From positions 23,083,302-23,147,301 of the forward strand of contig CM023534.1 of NCBI GenBank assembly GCA_013350335.1: a stretch of 64,000 bases of DNA. The letters are read 5' to 3'. The translations under genes and the position numbers were made by a program. The notes under the pieces were generated by a model. It was not told the DNA's origin and made no database searches. It saw nothing but the letters and a program-made list of their open reading frames with translations. This document shows positions 22,369-34,397 of this stretch, in pieces; position 1 is the first letter of the stretch, and every line of letters begins with the position of its first letter. This DNA comes from Chimonanthus salicifolius. Its lineage: Eukaryota; Streptophyta; Magnoliopsida; Laurales; Calycanthaceae.

Positions 22369-22879
22369 GGCTCAGCATACAGACACCCGAAATCTGCCAG
22401 CAGACTCCGCATTTCAATTTCGAAGTGGAAATTACGTTTCTACCCTTCTGTGTGGAATCGACCGAAAGAACAAGCAACACATTTTCGCTTTGATCGATCG
22501 ATCTAAGGTGTATACGATCGATCGATCGATCAAACAGTTCATTTTCGAATCGATCGATTGATCCTAACATGAGATTCAATCGATCGGATGATCCCATGGG
22601 ATCGTGTAATCGATTTTAACTGAGAGGTCGACATTTCGACAATCGACCTCTAGTTTCAAGATCGATCGCACGATCTGTAATTCAATCGATCGATTGCAAA
22701 CCAGTGTGAGATCGATCACAGAGGATCGTGTGATCGATTTTAACTCAGAGGTCGACATTTTGATAGTCGACCTCTCCTCTGAAGATCGATCGCATGATCC
22801 TCTTTGATCAATCGATCAATTGAGGGTTTAGGGTAAGATCGATCACACGATCATAGAAATCGTGCAATCGATTGCACAC
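22369..22879 (+). repeat. MULE-1 left terminal inverted repeat, 511 bp
   Basis: The outer about 130 bp are ordinary sequence (catacagacacc, ctgccagcagac, ggaaattacgtttct). The inner part is a succession of CGATCGAT-rich modules. Each module carries a hairpin-forming gaggtcgac...gtcgacctc block; two such blocks are seen, at 22624-22650 and 22748-22774. Many 6- to 12-bp palindromes (cgatcg, gatcgatc) are embedded. Confidence 0.9.
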
Positions 22880-22997
22880 ACGAAACTCAGAATAAGTATC
22901 GATCGCCCCCTTTTCCTTTCATTTTTCGTTTCTATCTTGCCCTTTTCCAAACCCTACTCCCTTAAAACCTCCATTTCGAAATCTTCTCCCTCAAACT

Positions 22998-23019
22998 CCC
23001 CCCCCCCCCCCCCCCCCCC
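22998..23019. repeat. C22 homopolymer
   Basis: Twenty-two consecutive C in the 5' leader of the MULE-1 transposase gene. Confidence 0.95.
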
Positions 23020-23300
23020 AAATTCGAAATCTACTCCCTCAAAGCCCTTTCTACACCCCTCTCTCTCAAATTCATTTCCAAACTATTTTCCCTCAATCAC
23101 GAAACCTCATTTCCAAAACGAACCACTCCCCCAAACCCCCTTTTCAAAACAAACAACTCCACTCTTTGAAGATATTCTCTCAATCTCCTATATTGATTCG
23201 AAGGTATCTCTCTGAAGCTACTCTCTCAATCTCCTAACCGGAATCAAAGGCAACTCTTTCTCAAATCCAAGACTCTTGAAATTTCTTTGAAAATAGTACT

Positions 23301-25548
23301 ATGGATTGTGAGGGAGTTTTTTCCACATTTGTTGAAAATGATGAGATTGTTGAGAATGAGAATGTTGAGAATAAGATTATTGAGAATGAGCTTGTTGAGA
23401 GGTGTTTTTTAAGTCGCAACAATTTAATAAAGCATGTTAAAGAAGTTTCTATTGCGCAAGGATTTGTAGCTACCATTAAAAGGTCATATAATAAGCGCAA
23501 TGTTGTTATTCTTGGTTTCGATAGAGGGGGTACATATCGTAGCTCAGTTAATTTGAAAGATGATGAGAGGAAGAAGAAAACATACTTTCGCCTTGTTTAT
23601 TGTCCATTTGAAGTGAAAGTGAGACAAATTATTGATGGGTTATGAAAATTAACCATAAAAGATGTGAAGCACAATCATGATCTCAAGAGAGTATTATTAG
23701 GTCATCTAAGTACAAGATGTTTTTCAAATGAAGAGAAAAGAATGATCATTGAAATGAGTAACAACAATATACCACCCGCCAAATTATGACGACCCTTCGA
23801 AACGAAAATTCAGAGATTAGAGTATCATCTACTAATTTGTACAATTTTTTGTCTTCGATTCGAAAAGAGCAACTTAGATGTCGTACTTTAATTGAAGCCA
23901 AGATAAAAGATCTTGAAGAAGGTGGTTACCAATATTTTCTTAAGTATGACAATAAAGGTCATTTATCTCATCTTTTCTTTGCACATCCATTGTCAGTTTT
24001 ACTTATGGAAGAGCTATCATAATGTATTTCTCATGGATTGCACTTACAAAACCAACAAATATCATTTGACATTGCCTAATGGCGTTGGTACCACAAGTTT
24101 TAACAAGAATTTCTACTCATGCTTTGCATTTATGAGGAATGAAAAATTTCAAGATTACATATGGACATTACAGATGTTCAAAAAGGTCTTATGAGTCCAT
24201 CATGATTGACAAGTTTTTTTGACCGATAGAGATTTGGCGTTGAAGAATGCCATTGATTCAGAGTTCCCTAATGTTGTACATATCTTGTGTATTTGGCACA
24301 TCAATAAGAATATTCTTACTCATTGTAAGTCTCTCTTCAAGAAAGTGGAAGAATGGAATGCATTTATAACCCAATGGAATGACTTGGTCGAGTCTCCATC
24401 CGAAGTTGCATTTAATCGAACGTTTGAGGCATTCAAACAAGAGTTTAGAGAATATTCGAATGCAGTGAGCTATATAAAAAGGACATGGATTCCACATAAG
24501 AAGCAATTCGTCAAGGCGTGGATAGGTTGGAGTTTACATTTTCAAAATTCAGTTATTTCAAGGGTTGAAGGTGCACATTCAGTGTTGAAACATTATATAG
24601 CTAACTCCACTAGTGATCTATATGTTGTTCGAAGGAAGATATCCCATGTCATTGAAAATCAGTTTCAAAACTTCAAATTCAAATGGAGGATGAGAAAATC
24701 CAGTTTGTTTTTACTGTTTCGATTCTTTTTTTTACTGAAGTGAACGACAGAGTATCACAATTTGCATTGTTTGGGGTTTACAAGCAATATGTTATGCTAA
24801 AAACAGGTCATTTTTACACAATTGTACACATGTGTTTACAGCTTCCATGGGCTTACCCTGTGCTTACAGAATGCAATGGATGAACAAATTATATTTGGAT
24901 CAGATCCATCCAAAATGGAGAATCGATTTGATTTCATTTGACGACTTGAACATTGAAATGAATCGACTTGGGGATGAATTAGATGTACATTGGGAAGGCA
25001 TTAAGAAAAAAATATGGAAATTTGTCTACACTTGATCAAGAGGGGTTCCAAGATCATCTCGAAGATCTTGCCAGTGATGAGATGCATATCAGTCAACCTA
25101 TTAGGCAGTACAGCAGAGGACGTCATCTAGGTTTAAAGAATTCAAAGGGTCAAACATCTACAAGACGATATCATTTTGCATTTGAGATTGTAGACAATCA
25201 ATTGAATGGAAGAAAATGTGTGTTATGCAAAAATGTTGGTCATACGAAGAGAACCTGTCCGAATAGAAGTATTGCACAGGCATCCTACATTGTAGATTTA
25301 AATGTTTTGCCTCAAACTCATGATTTCGATGAATCGCAAGTAAGGAGTTTGTCTCAATTATCCCAAGTAAGTTGTTTTTACATAAGCTACATATTTACAT
25401 TCTCATTCATATAGAATAAGGTGAAAAATATTAACACGTATTCCTTTTTCCACAGCCAATTGGTTCTTATGACTTCTATTACCAAGATCCATATAGCTCT
25501 GGTGATCTTAGAGATACTAACGAATTCCAGCATTTGTGGAATCAGTAA
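23301..25548 (+). pseudogene. MULE transposase (FAR1-type), degenerate
   Basis: From ATG 23301 the frame encodes an acidic start, a FAR1-like DNA-binding block (NNLIKHVKEVSIAQGFVATI, then FDRGGTYR) and a TGA-type break at 23643. Further on, in changing frames, comes the MULE transposase domain: LMDCTYKTNKYHLTLPNGVG (first catalytic D), TDRDLALKNAI (second D), LCIWHINKNIL (C/H motif), SRVEGAHSVLKHYIA (catalytic E). A SWIM-like zinc motif follows (MFTASMGLPCAY, final H replaced by Y), and then a zinc knuckle CVLCKNVGHTKRTC. A likely intron is at 25366-25455 (GTAAGT...CACAG) before the C-terminal exon ending at 25548. All three catalytic residues survive, but several stops and frameshifts prevent a full-length product. 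Confidence 0.9.
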
Positions 25549-25684
25549 TGGGTGTCTATCATTTTCGCATGTATTCAGTTGAAAGAATGTACTTCATTTG
25601 CAAAAAGTTGTTTTAATTTTCATTCCGATGTATTGAAGCATGTATTCAAGCAACAATTGTTATTTTGAATAAATCCAGCATTGA

Positions 25685-25868
25685 GTGGTTTGTCACGAAA
25701 TATGAGACCCTTACGTGGGGCTGTTATTAAATATGAGACATTTTCGTGATTTGTCGCTAAACATGAGACATTTGAGTGGTCTGTCACTAAATATGGGAAG
25801 GACCTTAGAGTGGTCTATCCCTAAATATGAGACCTTTAAGTGGTCTGTCACTAAGTATGAGACCTTAT
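25685..25868. repeat. Minisatellite of six about 30-bp units
   Basis: Units start gtggtctgtcactaaatatg and continue with a gaga block and a short T-rich end. They are 30-34 bp long and diverged. The array lies between the 3' ends of the two convergent MULE-1 genes. Confidence 0.8.
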
Positions 25869-25884
25869 AAATCAGATAGTCTGG

Positions 25885-27020
25885 TTAAAGAAGAGTTTTT
25901 CCTTCAAGCCTTCTTTCTATCTTAGCAAATTTCATATCAATTTTTTCATTCAATTTTTCAATGTTGTCAAGGATTACCATAGTACTGACTCTTGTATCAT
26001 GTGCCTCTGCCTTCCCAAATTCAGGTGTCTCTGCCGTGCCAACTTCAGGTGCCTTTGCCGTGCCAACTTCAGGTGCATCACCCTTCCCCTCAGGTGCCTC
26101 AACCTCCTCAATAGGATCATGTTCTACTTTGGGAACCCAACGTGCATTGTCGAGTTTGAATCCCATTTTGCCTAAAGTAGACACATCCAATGTATCGGTC
26201 TTCTTCAAAGCTATTTTCTCTTCAAAGGGGAGGGTGATTCCCTTTTGTCGAAACAAGTAAGACAGAAATATACCGTATGGAAGGCTACATTTTCTAGTCT
26301 TATGGCAAACAACCATGTGTTTAATGATGATGAAGGAGATATCAATTTGCTTGCCATTCAAAATGCACCATATGAGAAAACTATCAAAATATGGCACACT
26401 AGGCCCTTTTTTAGGTAAAATATTCTTCCTAATAATGTAATATACAATTTGGGCTTCTAGGGTTAGCTCCATTAGAGTGGGCTTATCTGCTTTGGTATCA
26501 CTCCGCCTACACATTTGGGTCATGGTCTATAAGGGAACGAATCCAACAACATCAGTGGGCCATAAATTTGATTCATACTTCACAATAGTGACACTGGGAA
26601 ACTTAAACATTCTGCTCAGTGCCGAAGTTGAAATCTCAATTTTGATTCCTCTAACTTTGAATTTTATGGAATGTCTCGCCTTATTTTCAGACATGTTTGC
26701 ATAAAATTCCTTTACTAATTTAGGATAAAAATCATCTTTTATTGCGAAGAATTCGCCCCAACCAAGTCTCTCAATATACCCATCAATTTTTATTTCAAAT
26801 GGTAGAAAAAAGCTAAGGTCAATTATTTTACCAAAAATCATCAGCCGAGAGTACAATCCTCTTGGTACAATGTTGCTGCTTCCAAAGAGGTGAACTGGTT
26901 GAGGTTGAAAGTCTTAGTCTTCGGCTTCGTCGGTGTCTCCATCACTCTCTGTCTTTTCCCTCTGGATGAAGCCGTCACCCTGGACTTCTTCACTCTCGAT
27001 GAAGAGCCTTGGGATGCCAT
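25885..27020 (-). pseudogene. MULE-1 second gene: putative plant transposon protein (transposase_32-like)
   Basis: ATG at 27020 opens MASQGSSSRVKKSRVTASSR, a basic N-terminus, and the frame continues to FNLNQFTSLEAATLYQE before a frameshift near 26860. The main frame then gives IERLGWGEFFAI, LVKEFYANMSENK, KVRGIKIEIS and LSRMFKFPSV, a pattern I recognise from plant transposon/retrotransposon ORF proteins of the transposase_32 type. It is broken by a TAG at 26527-26529 before TMTQMCRRSD. The C-terminus has repeats of (A/T)PE(V/F)G and a predicted coiled-coil tail (DNIEKLNEKIDMKFAKIERR). Biochemical function is unknown. The family assignment is from memory of its sequence pattern. Confidence 0.7.
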
Positions 27021-27313
27021 GTAAAAGGGGGTGTAAAGATAATCGGTTTGGAGGAGAAAGAAGGGTAGAAGAGGGGAGAATCGGTTGGGAGGAGAACCGG
27101 TTTTGAGGAGAATCGTTTGAAATCATTTATGCGATTGACTTTGGAAGAGGGGAGAGGGCAAGATCGAACGATTTGGAGAATCGTGCGGTTGATTTGATGA
27201 AGAGAAAAAGGGGGGAACGATCGATTGGAGAAGAAGAAGAGAAAGGTTTTCGGGTTTTCAATTGCATGAAGGAAGGAAATGGGCGAAAAAATCAATCGTT
27301 GGCTTATATATAA

Positions 27314-27966
27314 GTGTGCAATCGATCTTACGATTTTTGTGATCGTGCGATCGATCTTATCCTAAACATAATTGATCGATTGAATAGGGAGGATCGTGAG
27401 ATCGATCTTCAGACGAGAGGTCGACTGTCAAAATGTCGACCTCTCAGTTAAAATCGATCGCACGATTTCTATGATTGTGCGATCGATCTTACACTGCTAA
27501 ACAATTGATCGATTGATCAAAGAGGATTGTGCGATCGATCTTCAGAGGAGAGGTCGACTGTCAAAATGTCGATCTCTGAGTTAAAATCGATTGCACGATC
27601 CTCTATGATCGTGCGATCGATCTTACACTGGTTTGCAATCAATCAATTGAATGTATAGATCGTGCGATCGATCTTGAAATGAGAGGTCGACTGTCGAAAT
27701 GTTGGCCTCTCAGTTAAAATCGATCGCACAATCTCATGGGATCATTCGATCGATTGAATCTCATGTTAGGATCAATCGATCGATTCGAAAATGAACTGTC
27801 TCATCGACTGATCGATCGTATAAGCCTCAAATCGATCGATCGAAGCAAAAATGCGTTGCCTGTTTGTTCGGTCGATTTCACGCGGAAAGGCAGAAATATA
27901 ATTTCCACTCTGAAAGTGAAATGAGGTGTCTACTGGCAGATTTTAGCGGTGTCTGTATGCCAAACC
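27314..27966 (-). repeat. MULE-1 right terminal inverted repeat, 653 bp
   Basis: Reverse complement of the left TIR over its full length, but about 140 bp longer. It holds three gaggtcgac...gtcgacctc blocks (27417-27443, 27550-27576, 27683-27709) where the left has two. The extra module is the innermost one. Identity looks high in the outer portion. Confidence 0.9.
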
Positions 27967-27975
27967 CAATATTAA

Positions 27976-30499
27976 TTTTGTCAACTGATATCTCAACCCT
28001 AGTCAAATTCTATTCAGTTAATTCGATTGAAGTTCTGTTAAGGGAATAGAGAATGAGTGAAGCAATTAATGAATATAATTAAATTTTGACTTTAATCTGA
28101 CTTGAAAGAAGAATTTGAATTGAGTATATTAATCCAATTAATTTAATAAATACGAGGAAGGAGATGGTTCAAAGTAAACATGTCACTTATTATTTAAGAC
28201 TATAAACTCGAATAGGTTTAGATCAAATTTGGTTTATCTAATTTTAATATATAAATACATATTAAATTATAATTTCGTTGATTAAAATAAATGGTCCGTA
28301 TTAAAAGTACATTCGAGTTTTAAAACGAGATGAAAATATAAAATAATTTAATACGGAGAGACAAAGATTTCATTCTTAGTCCGTCCCGCCGCCCGGAGTT
28401 CAACCGGAGAAGGGTTGTCCAATTCAAAAGCATGCTCAGGGGCCAGGATGCTACCGTCTTCCCTTGTTGAGAAGATTTTGGGGGTGAATCTGAATTCTCA
28501 ACCTCCGAGAATTTTATTTGTAAAGTATACTGTAGCTGCAACAAAATTCTTGTCTCCCTTTTTAACCCATTTGGGTTTCTCCATAATCCTCTTTGTCAGA
28601 AACTCTTGTTGTCACGTGGGTCGAGAAAATGGAGGCAGATTGTGAAATGCGGAAAGTTCAGCAAAGAATGAGGAATTGGAGGAGAAGAATGAACAAAAAA
28701 TAATCGAGATCGCAAAGCAGTTGGAGTTGATTGCAGCAGGTAATGAGAAACCCCTCAATTGATTTTTGGCAGTTTGCACTTTTCAGATAAAATTATGTCA
28801 AAACAGAGGAATTAGAGTATTCCAGGATCTGAAGCACACTTTTTATTGGTCACTTGGAATTGCTTAGTGTAAAACATTCTTTTTTAATTTTAATTAATGG
28901 CAATGTGACTTCAACTCACATTTATTTGCTGTCTGCAACATCTATAGTATGAAAAATCGTTCAAGTTCACAATGTACTGCAGGCACTTCAATACCAGGTG
29001 GGAGACGTTATCCATGACGGCCTTTTTCATTAACAGTAGTCATTCATATGATATCTTACCTTGGTGCCATTATAACTCCTGCCTTGCATCCACATTTGAT
29101 AATAGTAACAGGAAGCATCCATTCCTTCATAACCATCTCAGAATGAAGAGACTAGATTAGATTAAACTGTTTTACCCATTTGAAGTCGAATCACTGTATT
29201 TATATAACATGTAGTTCGGCCTTAAAAGTTCCCAATTTGATTGAAAATTAGCCCACAAAGTCAGAACATTGCGTTCACATAGTTGCTCATCAGGTTCGTA
29301 TTTATGTGGTTATGGCAACAAGAGTTACAGTGAATGATGAAACATACTTTTGCAGGTAATATAGATTTTTTTTTCATATGTTCTGCAGGTCTAGTTAGAT
29401 TGTGTACATTTTCCTTCTAACCGATTTGTTATTCTCTATCATTATTTACTAATAGACATGAGATGGATGGACAAGTGAGAGCTATTTGAGTTGAGCTGGA
29501 TACAGCATTCAAGGATGAATATATTATGTTGTATACTGCAAAGTATGTACTTGTGCTAGGTCGACTTCTTGTTCTGTTTCAATGATATCCTCAATTTTCC
29601 TGGTTTTTTTTTTTTTCCTTAAAGAAATATACAATTCTTATCAAACCATTTTGTTCACTCTACAAACTTTACATTTGAGGTTTATGTTATGTTATCCAAA
29701 CTGTTCACATTCTGTTTAAAAGAGAAGTTCCATTATAGATTAGATGTGACCCTAAATTTTTTTTTCATGTTGATCTTAACCAATTTTCTAACTAGGTGTC
29801 AGAGAGTGACGAATTTTTTTTTTTTTGGGGTTAATTTTTGTAATTAGTAATGTAAGAACTAGGAAATCCTAATTCGTGCAAGCCTAGGAAGAGATTTTTT
29901 TCCTTTTTTTCCTGCTTGTTACCTCTATAAATTGGAGGCTTAATCAACATTGCAAGACACCCTAGTCCAGTTTAATATAGTTGCAGCATTGGTGCTTTGG
30001 TTCTCTCCAAGAATTGGTGAGTTTATATTTCATTTGAATTTCTGCAAATTAAATTGCCTTTAATTAATTTTATGCTTTCAATTTTTGAATTTTATTGATT
30101 GGCTTTCGAATTTATGCTTGCATATTAAATTTATTATTGCATAATTATTTTGTGTGAATTTCAAATTGAATTGAATCCTAGTTCAAGGTTATTCTGGTGA
30201 GAATTGTTGACCTAGGTGAGATTAGAGCTTTTGAATTTTTCCGTTGAGTAAAACTTCTTTGGTTCCTCTTATCAATTTTCGGAGCTCCATGTAAACTTGG
30301 CCAAATTGAGATTAATTTAGAGTGATCAATTTGATTTCGCACCATCTCTTGCCTTGATTTTCTAAAGAGGTCACATTTACATCTTTCTTTTCGGATTTGA
30401 GTCATTGGACCTAACCTCCAAATTACATATTTGGAGTCTTTAGCCAAATCCTTTATTGTGGCATAATCTTCTTTGATTTTCTTTAAATCTAAGATACAT

Positions 30500-30534
<35 letters not shown>

Positions 30535-31498
30535 GCAGGCATATGTGGACGTAATCAAAACTTTAATTTTGACCCGGGCGGGTACGTTAGTAATTTAGCA
30601 AGTTCGGTGCCCGAGTTGAGAGATGAAAATTTTATGTTTGATCCCGGTGGGTGTGTGAGCAGTTGCCAAGCCCAACTCTAGTGAAGTCCAAGCATGTGCA
30701 TGGCCCAATTTTGACCGACTTCAATTGAGACAAACAGTCCCAACGGGTGCAATAATCCTAATCAAATTAGGAATGGGTATTTCAATCGATGGTAGCAATT
30801 ACCTAGTTTAGTTATTTCCAACTTAGGTGTTCTATTTAATTTAGAACTTGTTACTTTTGAAATTCGTAGGAAGGTCGGTTCCTACTTAGTTTAGGTTTTT
30901 AATTTTTCTATATAATGCATGTAATCAGTAGAATTAGGAGAGTTTTTTTTTTTTGGATGATGAAATAAAATCAGTATTTAATACATGTTCGCCTGAGATA
31001 TTGCTTGGAGATAAACTTTGGTTGTGTTTCAACCTAGCTTTGTTGAAGCCCAGTTGCAGGTGCTCTCTGAAGGATCAGAATGTGAGTGGAAGGTTGGTGA
31101 ATCACTTTCCATATCAGTAACTGTCGTGGCACTTCGAAACCCATTAAGGAGATACAACAATTTTCCAGAAATTGTTTGGCGATTGTGCGACAACCAGCTG
31201 CAAGCAACCAACTTTTTGTTGCTGATCTTGGCAGGCCCAGTCAGGACTGTGTAGGTGATTTGCAGACCCACCTCCACAGACCAATCAAGAAAGGGGTTAC
31301 AAACTTAGATTGAGATCTAAGAAAGACCAACGGGTTGTGTTAAACCACGTCAATTGTGTTAGTGCTTCCGCTAAGCAATTGACTAGAGTGTCTTATCCTA
31401 CCCAGTCTGCATCACTCTCTCTCTCTAAAAATAAGCATCAACTTGTTTTTCATCCTAGAATTGAGGTTCAGAATTTTCCTCGCTGTCTGTTTTTGAAG
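27976..31498. other. Mostly non-coding; possible unassigned exons
   Basis: Two pieces have some coding character. About 28647-28739 (plus) reads NAESSAKNEELEEKNEQKII, then EIAKQLELIAAG, before a possible donor GCAG|GTAATG. A 79-codon frame at 31018-31254 is also seen. I do not recognise either, and neither is convincingly an upstream HEMB exon. A (TC)15 microsatellite is at 30503-30532. The rest is AT-rich. Confidence 0.3.
30503..30532. repeat. (TC)n microsatellite
   Basis: Fifteen TC units. Confidence 0.95.
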
Positions 31499-31591
31499 TG
31501 TGACTACTTTACATCGGTCGTCACTATTTCAAATGGGTATGCTAGTGCATTTTATAGTCTGTTCAGGGAATCCCTTGATTCAAATCCATAT
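31499..31591 (+). pseudogene. HEMB: HEMB pseudogene exon, active-site block
   Basis: After ...TTTGAAG the frame reads FTSVVTISNGYASAFYSLF, then RESLDSNPYF, comparable to the family VSIMSYTAKYASSFYGPF, REALDSNPRF. The lysine of TAK is gone. The 3' exon edge is uncertain because the GDKKT codons and donor are decayed. Confidence 0.8.
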
Positions 31592-31712
31592 TTCATAGGG
31601 CATTAAATGTATGGACAGATGATTAGTGTTGCACTTTTGTTTGTTTCAGTCAAATGCACTTATTTTCTGAAACTGGAGCTCATGATTCCTGATTGGTTTT
31701 GGCTAATAAAAG

Positions 31713-31792
31713 TACCAGATGAACCCAGTGAATTAAAGAGAAGCATAGTTGAATCCCATGAAGATGAAGCTGAGGGAGCCGATATCCTTTTT
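31713..31792 (+). pseudogene. HEMB: HEMB pseudogene exon, YQMNP block
   Basis: Acceptor AAAAG|TAC and donor TTT|GTAAGT bound 80 bp. It begins Y-Q-M-N-P-V-N and then has TAA where the family has a tyrosine codon. It resumes R-E-A, loses one base, and continues VESHEDEAEGADILF. The intact exon would be 81 bp. Confidence 0.88.
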
Positions 31793-31887
31793 GTAAGTTC
31801 TCTTGATTTGAACTTGGGTTATCATTTATTTAAGTTCATGAATTACTAGGCCTCCGTTCATATTTAGTTATTTGATCTGGTTTACAG

Positions 31888-31965
31888 GTAAAACCTGCCA
31901 TGCCATATTTGGATGTGGTACTACTGCTTCCGGATGAATCTTCTCTACCAATTGGTGCATACCAG
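31888..31965 (+). pseudogene. HEMB: HEMB pseudogene exon, second active-site lysine
   Basis: 78-bp exon VKPAMPYLDVVLLL, PDESSLPIGAYQ between TTTACAG and GTAAGT. It holds the KPxxPYLD motif whose lysine forms the second Schiff base in HEMB. No frame lesion here. Confidence 0.93.
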
Positions 31966-33324
31966 GTAAGTTTAGATGTGGTTTCTCGTTCAAGTGCTTG
32001 CCACCCACCAATGGACACACATAAGAGAAAAAATCTTCTCCTGGTAGCTGCACTTCGGCTTCATGTTTTTATTTAAATAGAAAAGCAAGGACTATATGTT
32101 CCTCTGGTCATGGTTATGCATTAGTATAGTTTCTCGTTGAAGCTCCCTCATTTTCTATAGAAATACCATGAAGACGACAAGGCCTTTCAGTTTTCCTCGT
32201 GCTCATGGACAAAGTTGCCTATGAATCAACCTGTAGGATGATCCCAAAACAGCTCATATTGGAGCATTCTAGAATCTATTACTTGGTCTTCTGTCTGTTG
32301 AGTATGGAGCAATGCTGTTTAACTTTCTTAACTTGCTACTTATGGTCCACAGTTCATATGGTTACAACTGTTCCATCATGTTGTTCTTTAAAACATGGAC
32401 TATCCAGTATCTACTATGGGGCCCACCATATCGATACCATTGGGGACAAGGATCGAGATTTCCTACTTTAGTTCATACTCCGCAGAACTCAATGTTATGG
32501 TAGAAAATTCAACGACAGGCAAAAGTCAGGAAGATACATGTGTAGGTCTCCTTCGAAATACATGTAAATCTTCTTCTCAAATGTGACCAAACCAGTAACA
32601 ATCAGCCCATCAAAATTAAGGCAGAGACTAATGGAAAAAAAATGTTAAATAAGAGTATGAGGTGATTATTTTGTGAGGATATCCAGATTACAGAACGTCG
32701 ATAAAACAGACACATCTAAGATCTTAGGGGAAAGCGAAAGGGAGGGAAGAGAAGGGGAGTTACAAACAAGATGATGTTAGTGAAATACCTAAATGAGAGA
32801 TCTTGGAGATGTAACATTCAAAACCTTAATGGTTTTCCAAGTAAGATGCTGTACTGATAGTATCAGCTAGTAAATCTTAGATACACATCAACAAGGACAA
32901 AAGTAACGTCCAGAAAATGGTGATTCTTTTGTTTAGCTACTCTATTTTGATGAGGACTATTGCCACATGTTGATTGAGATTCAAATTCATGCTCCATTAA
33001 ATATGAGGAAAAGGTCCATAGAACATACTCCCCGCCATTCTGTACTCAAAATGAAAAAAAAGACTGCTTTTATGATCACTAAGAATAGTTTTCATGTCTT
33101 TCTAAAACTGGTTAAACACTCGTTTATGAAAATCTCCCCTCTTAACCATTGGAAATTTTACGTGTGAGGCTTTTGAGTGTTAAAGAGCTTTTGTGCCTTT
33201 ATGGTGGTATTATAGGAGAATTTGTATACAAGTATAGACATTTATCTCTGCATGTGCTGGTGAAAAATGACTTGCAGAGATGCAATCCAAACACAATACC
33301 TAAAAACTATTTTCCATTTTTTTA

Positions 33325-33570
33325 TTAGGGACCATGAGGGAAATGTGGACTGGTTCATTCTCGAGCCCTTTGCTTGATATTAATTCTAACCAGGTGGAGT
33401 TGGCGGGCTTTGTGGCATTGCTTGAAGAGTTTACAGCATCAGTTCCTTTAGGAAATGTAATTAGAGGAGTTTACTCTTTAGCTTTTATTTTTTCTCTTTT
33501 TTCTTTGTGGCTCAGCTGAATTCATTTTCCTTTCCCTATTCAATGAAATTGGTAACCATTAAAGTAAAAA
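33325..33570 (+). mobile_element. Possible LINE RNase H/3' UTR fragment
   Basis: Contains SNQVELAGFVALLEEFT, reminiscent of the NQAELxAxxxAL helix of LINE RNase H, followed by a pyrimidine-rich tail like other LINE 3' UTRs here. Short and diverged. Confidence 0.35.
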
Positions 33571-33769
33571 CATAACAGCCAAGAGAATATATCTCTGGAA
33601 CAATTACAACCTATGCAAAATGTTATTCTGTGACATTCTTATCATTATAGTTTGAGTAGAAGTAGCAAGGTATATGAAGAAGAATGGGAGGAATAGAATG
33701 GATCTGTAGAGAATGCCTGGTTTGTGAAACATGTCTTGTGTTCCATTTAAGATAACAACAATAATATAT

Positions 33770-34330
33770 GTGCATGTAAGTGTAAGACAGCATTTGGACT
33801 TGTAATATGGAATTTGAGAGGAGTGCATATGTGTTAGACGGCATTTGGACATATCATGTTAGTAGAGCTTGAGATGCATGTGTCTTCGTGAAAAACAGTC
33901 TTTGGATGTATGATGTTTTTTGGGTTTAAGATGCATACATGTTTTTTTTTTTTTGTGCCTTGTGTAAAGTAAATGTGACTAAGATATGTGTTACATGGGG
34001 CTTGAGATGCTTGCATATCTGCAGAAGGCAGCATTGGACCTATAATGTTGGGAAGAGTTTGAGATGCATATGACTCAGATGTGGGTCTGCATTTGTGTCA
34101 TGTAAACGAAGTATACGTGACTGACATGTATCACTCGAAAAAAAATGTGACTGGGATGTGGGTGTGCATTTGTAACAAGTAAACAAAGAAAATGTGGCTG
34201 AGATTTGTGTGTGCATGTAATAATGTTATATGGACCTTGAGATTTGTTTGTGATGTAGGTGATGTAGGTGATGCAGGTATGTGTTTTTGACTTATAGACA
34301 AAGTAAATTTGATTGTGTGTTTGTGCATGA
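33770..34330. repeat. Degenerate tandem-like repeat region
   Basis: Blocks such as gcatttggac, cttgagatgcat, gtgactgagatgtg recur at irregular 50-70-bp spacing. No coding potential. Confidence 0.45.
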
Positions 34331-34397
34331 TAGCTTGTGTTACAATTTTACCATAATCTCTAACTGGCCATTAATGGTGGTTCAGCTTAATTATCAA

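Larger units (their letters stand above)
22369..27966. mobile_element. Mutator-like element (MULE-1) with long modular TIRs, 5.6 kb
   Basis: Long terminal inverted repeats (22369-22879 and 27314-27966) start with GCATACAGACACC and flank two degenerate genes. The flanks cattattaa (22360-22368) and caatattaa (27967-27975) form a 9-bp TSD with one mismatch, the size expected for Mutator-like elements. Inside are a FAR1/MULE-type transposase pseudogene (plus, 23301-25548) and a second degenerate gene (minus, 27020-25885), arranged convergently around a minisatellite. The element lies between the two host pseudogenes and is not inside either. Confidence 0.93.

Noticed and set aside
31018..31254. 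N-terminal exon of HEMB
   Set aside because: Weak resemblance of SECEWKVGES to a pre-domain segment, but no alignment with the conserved N-terminal blocks.
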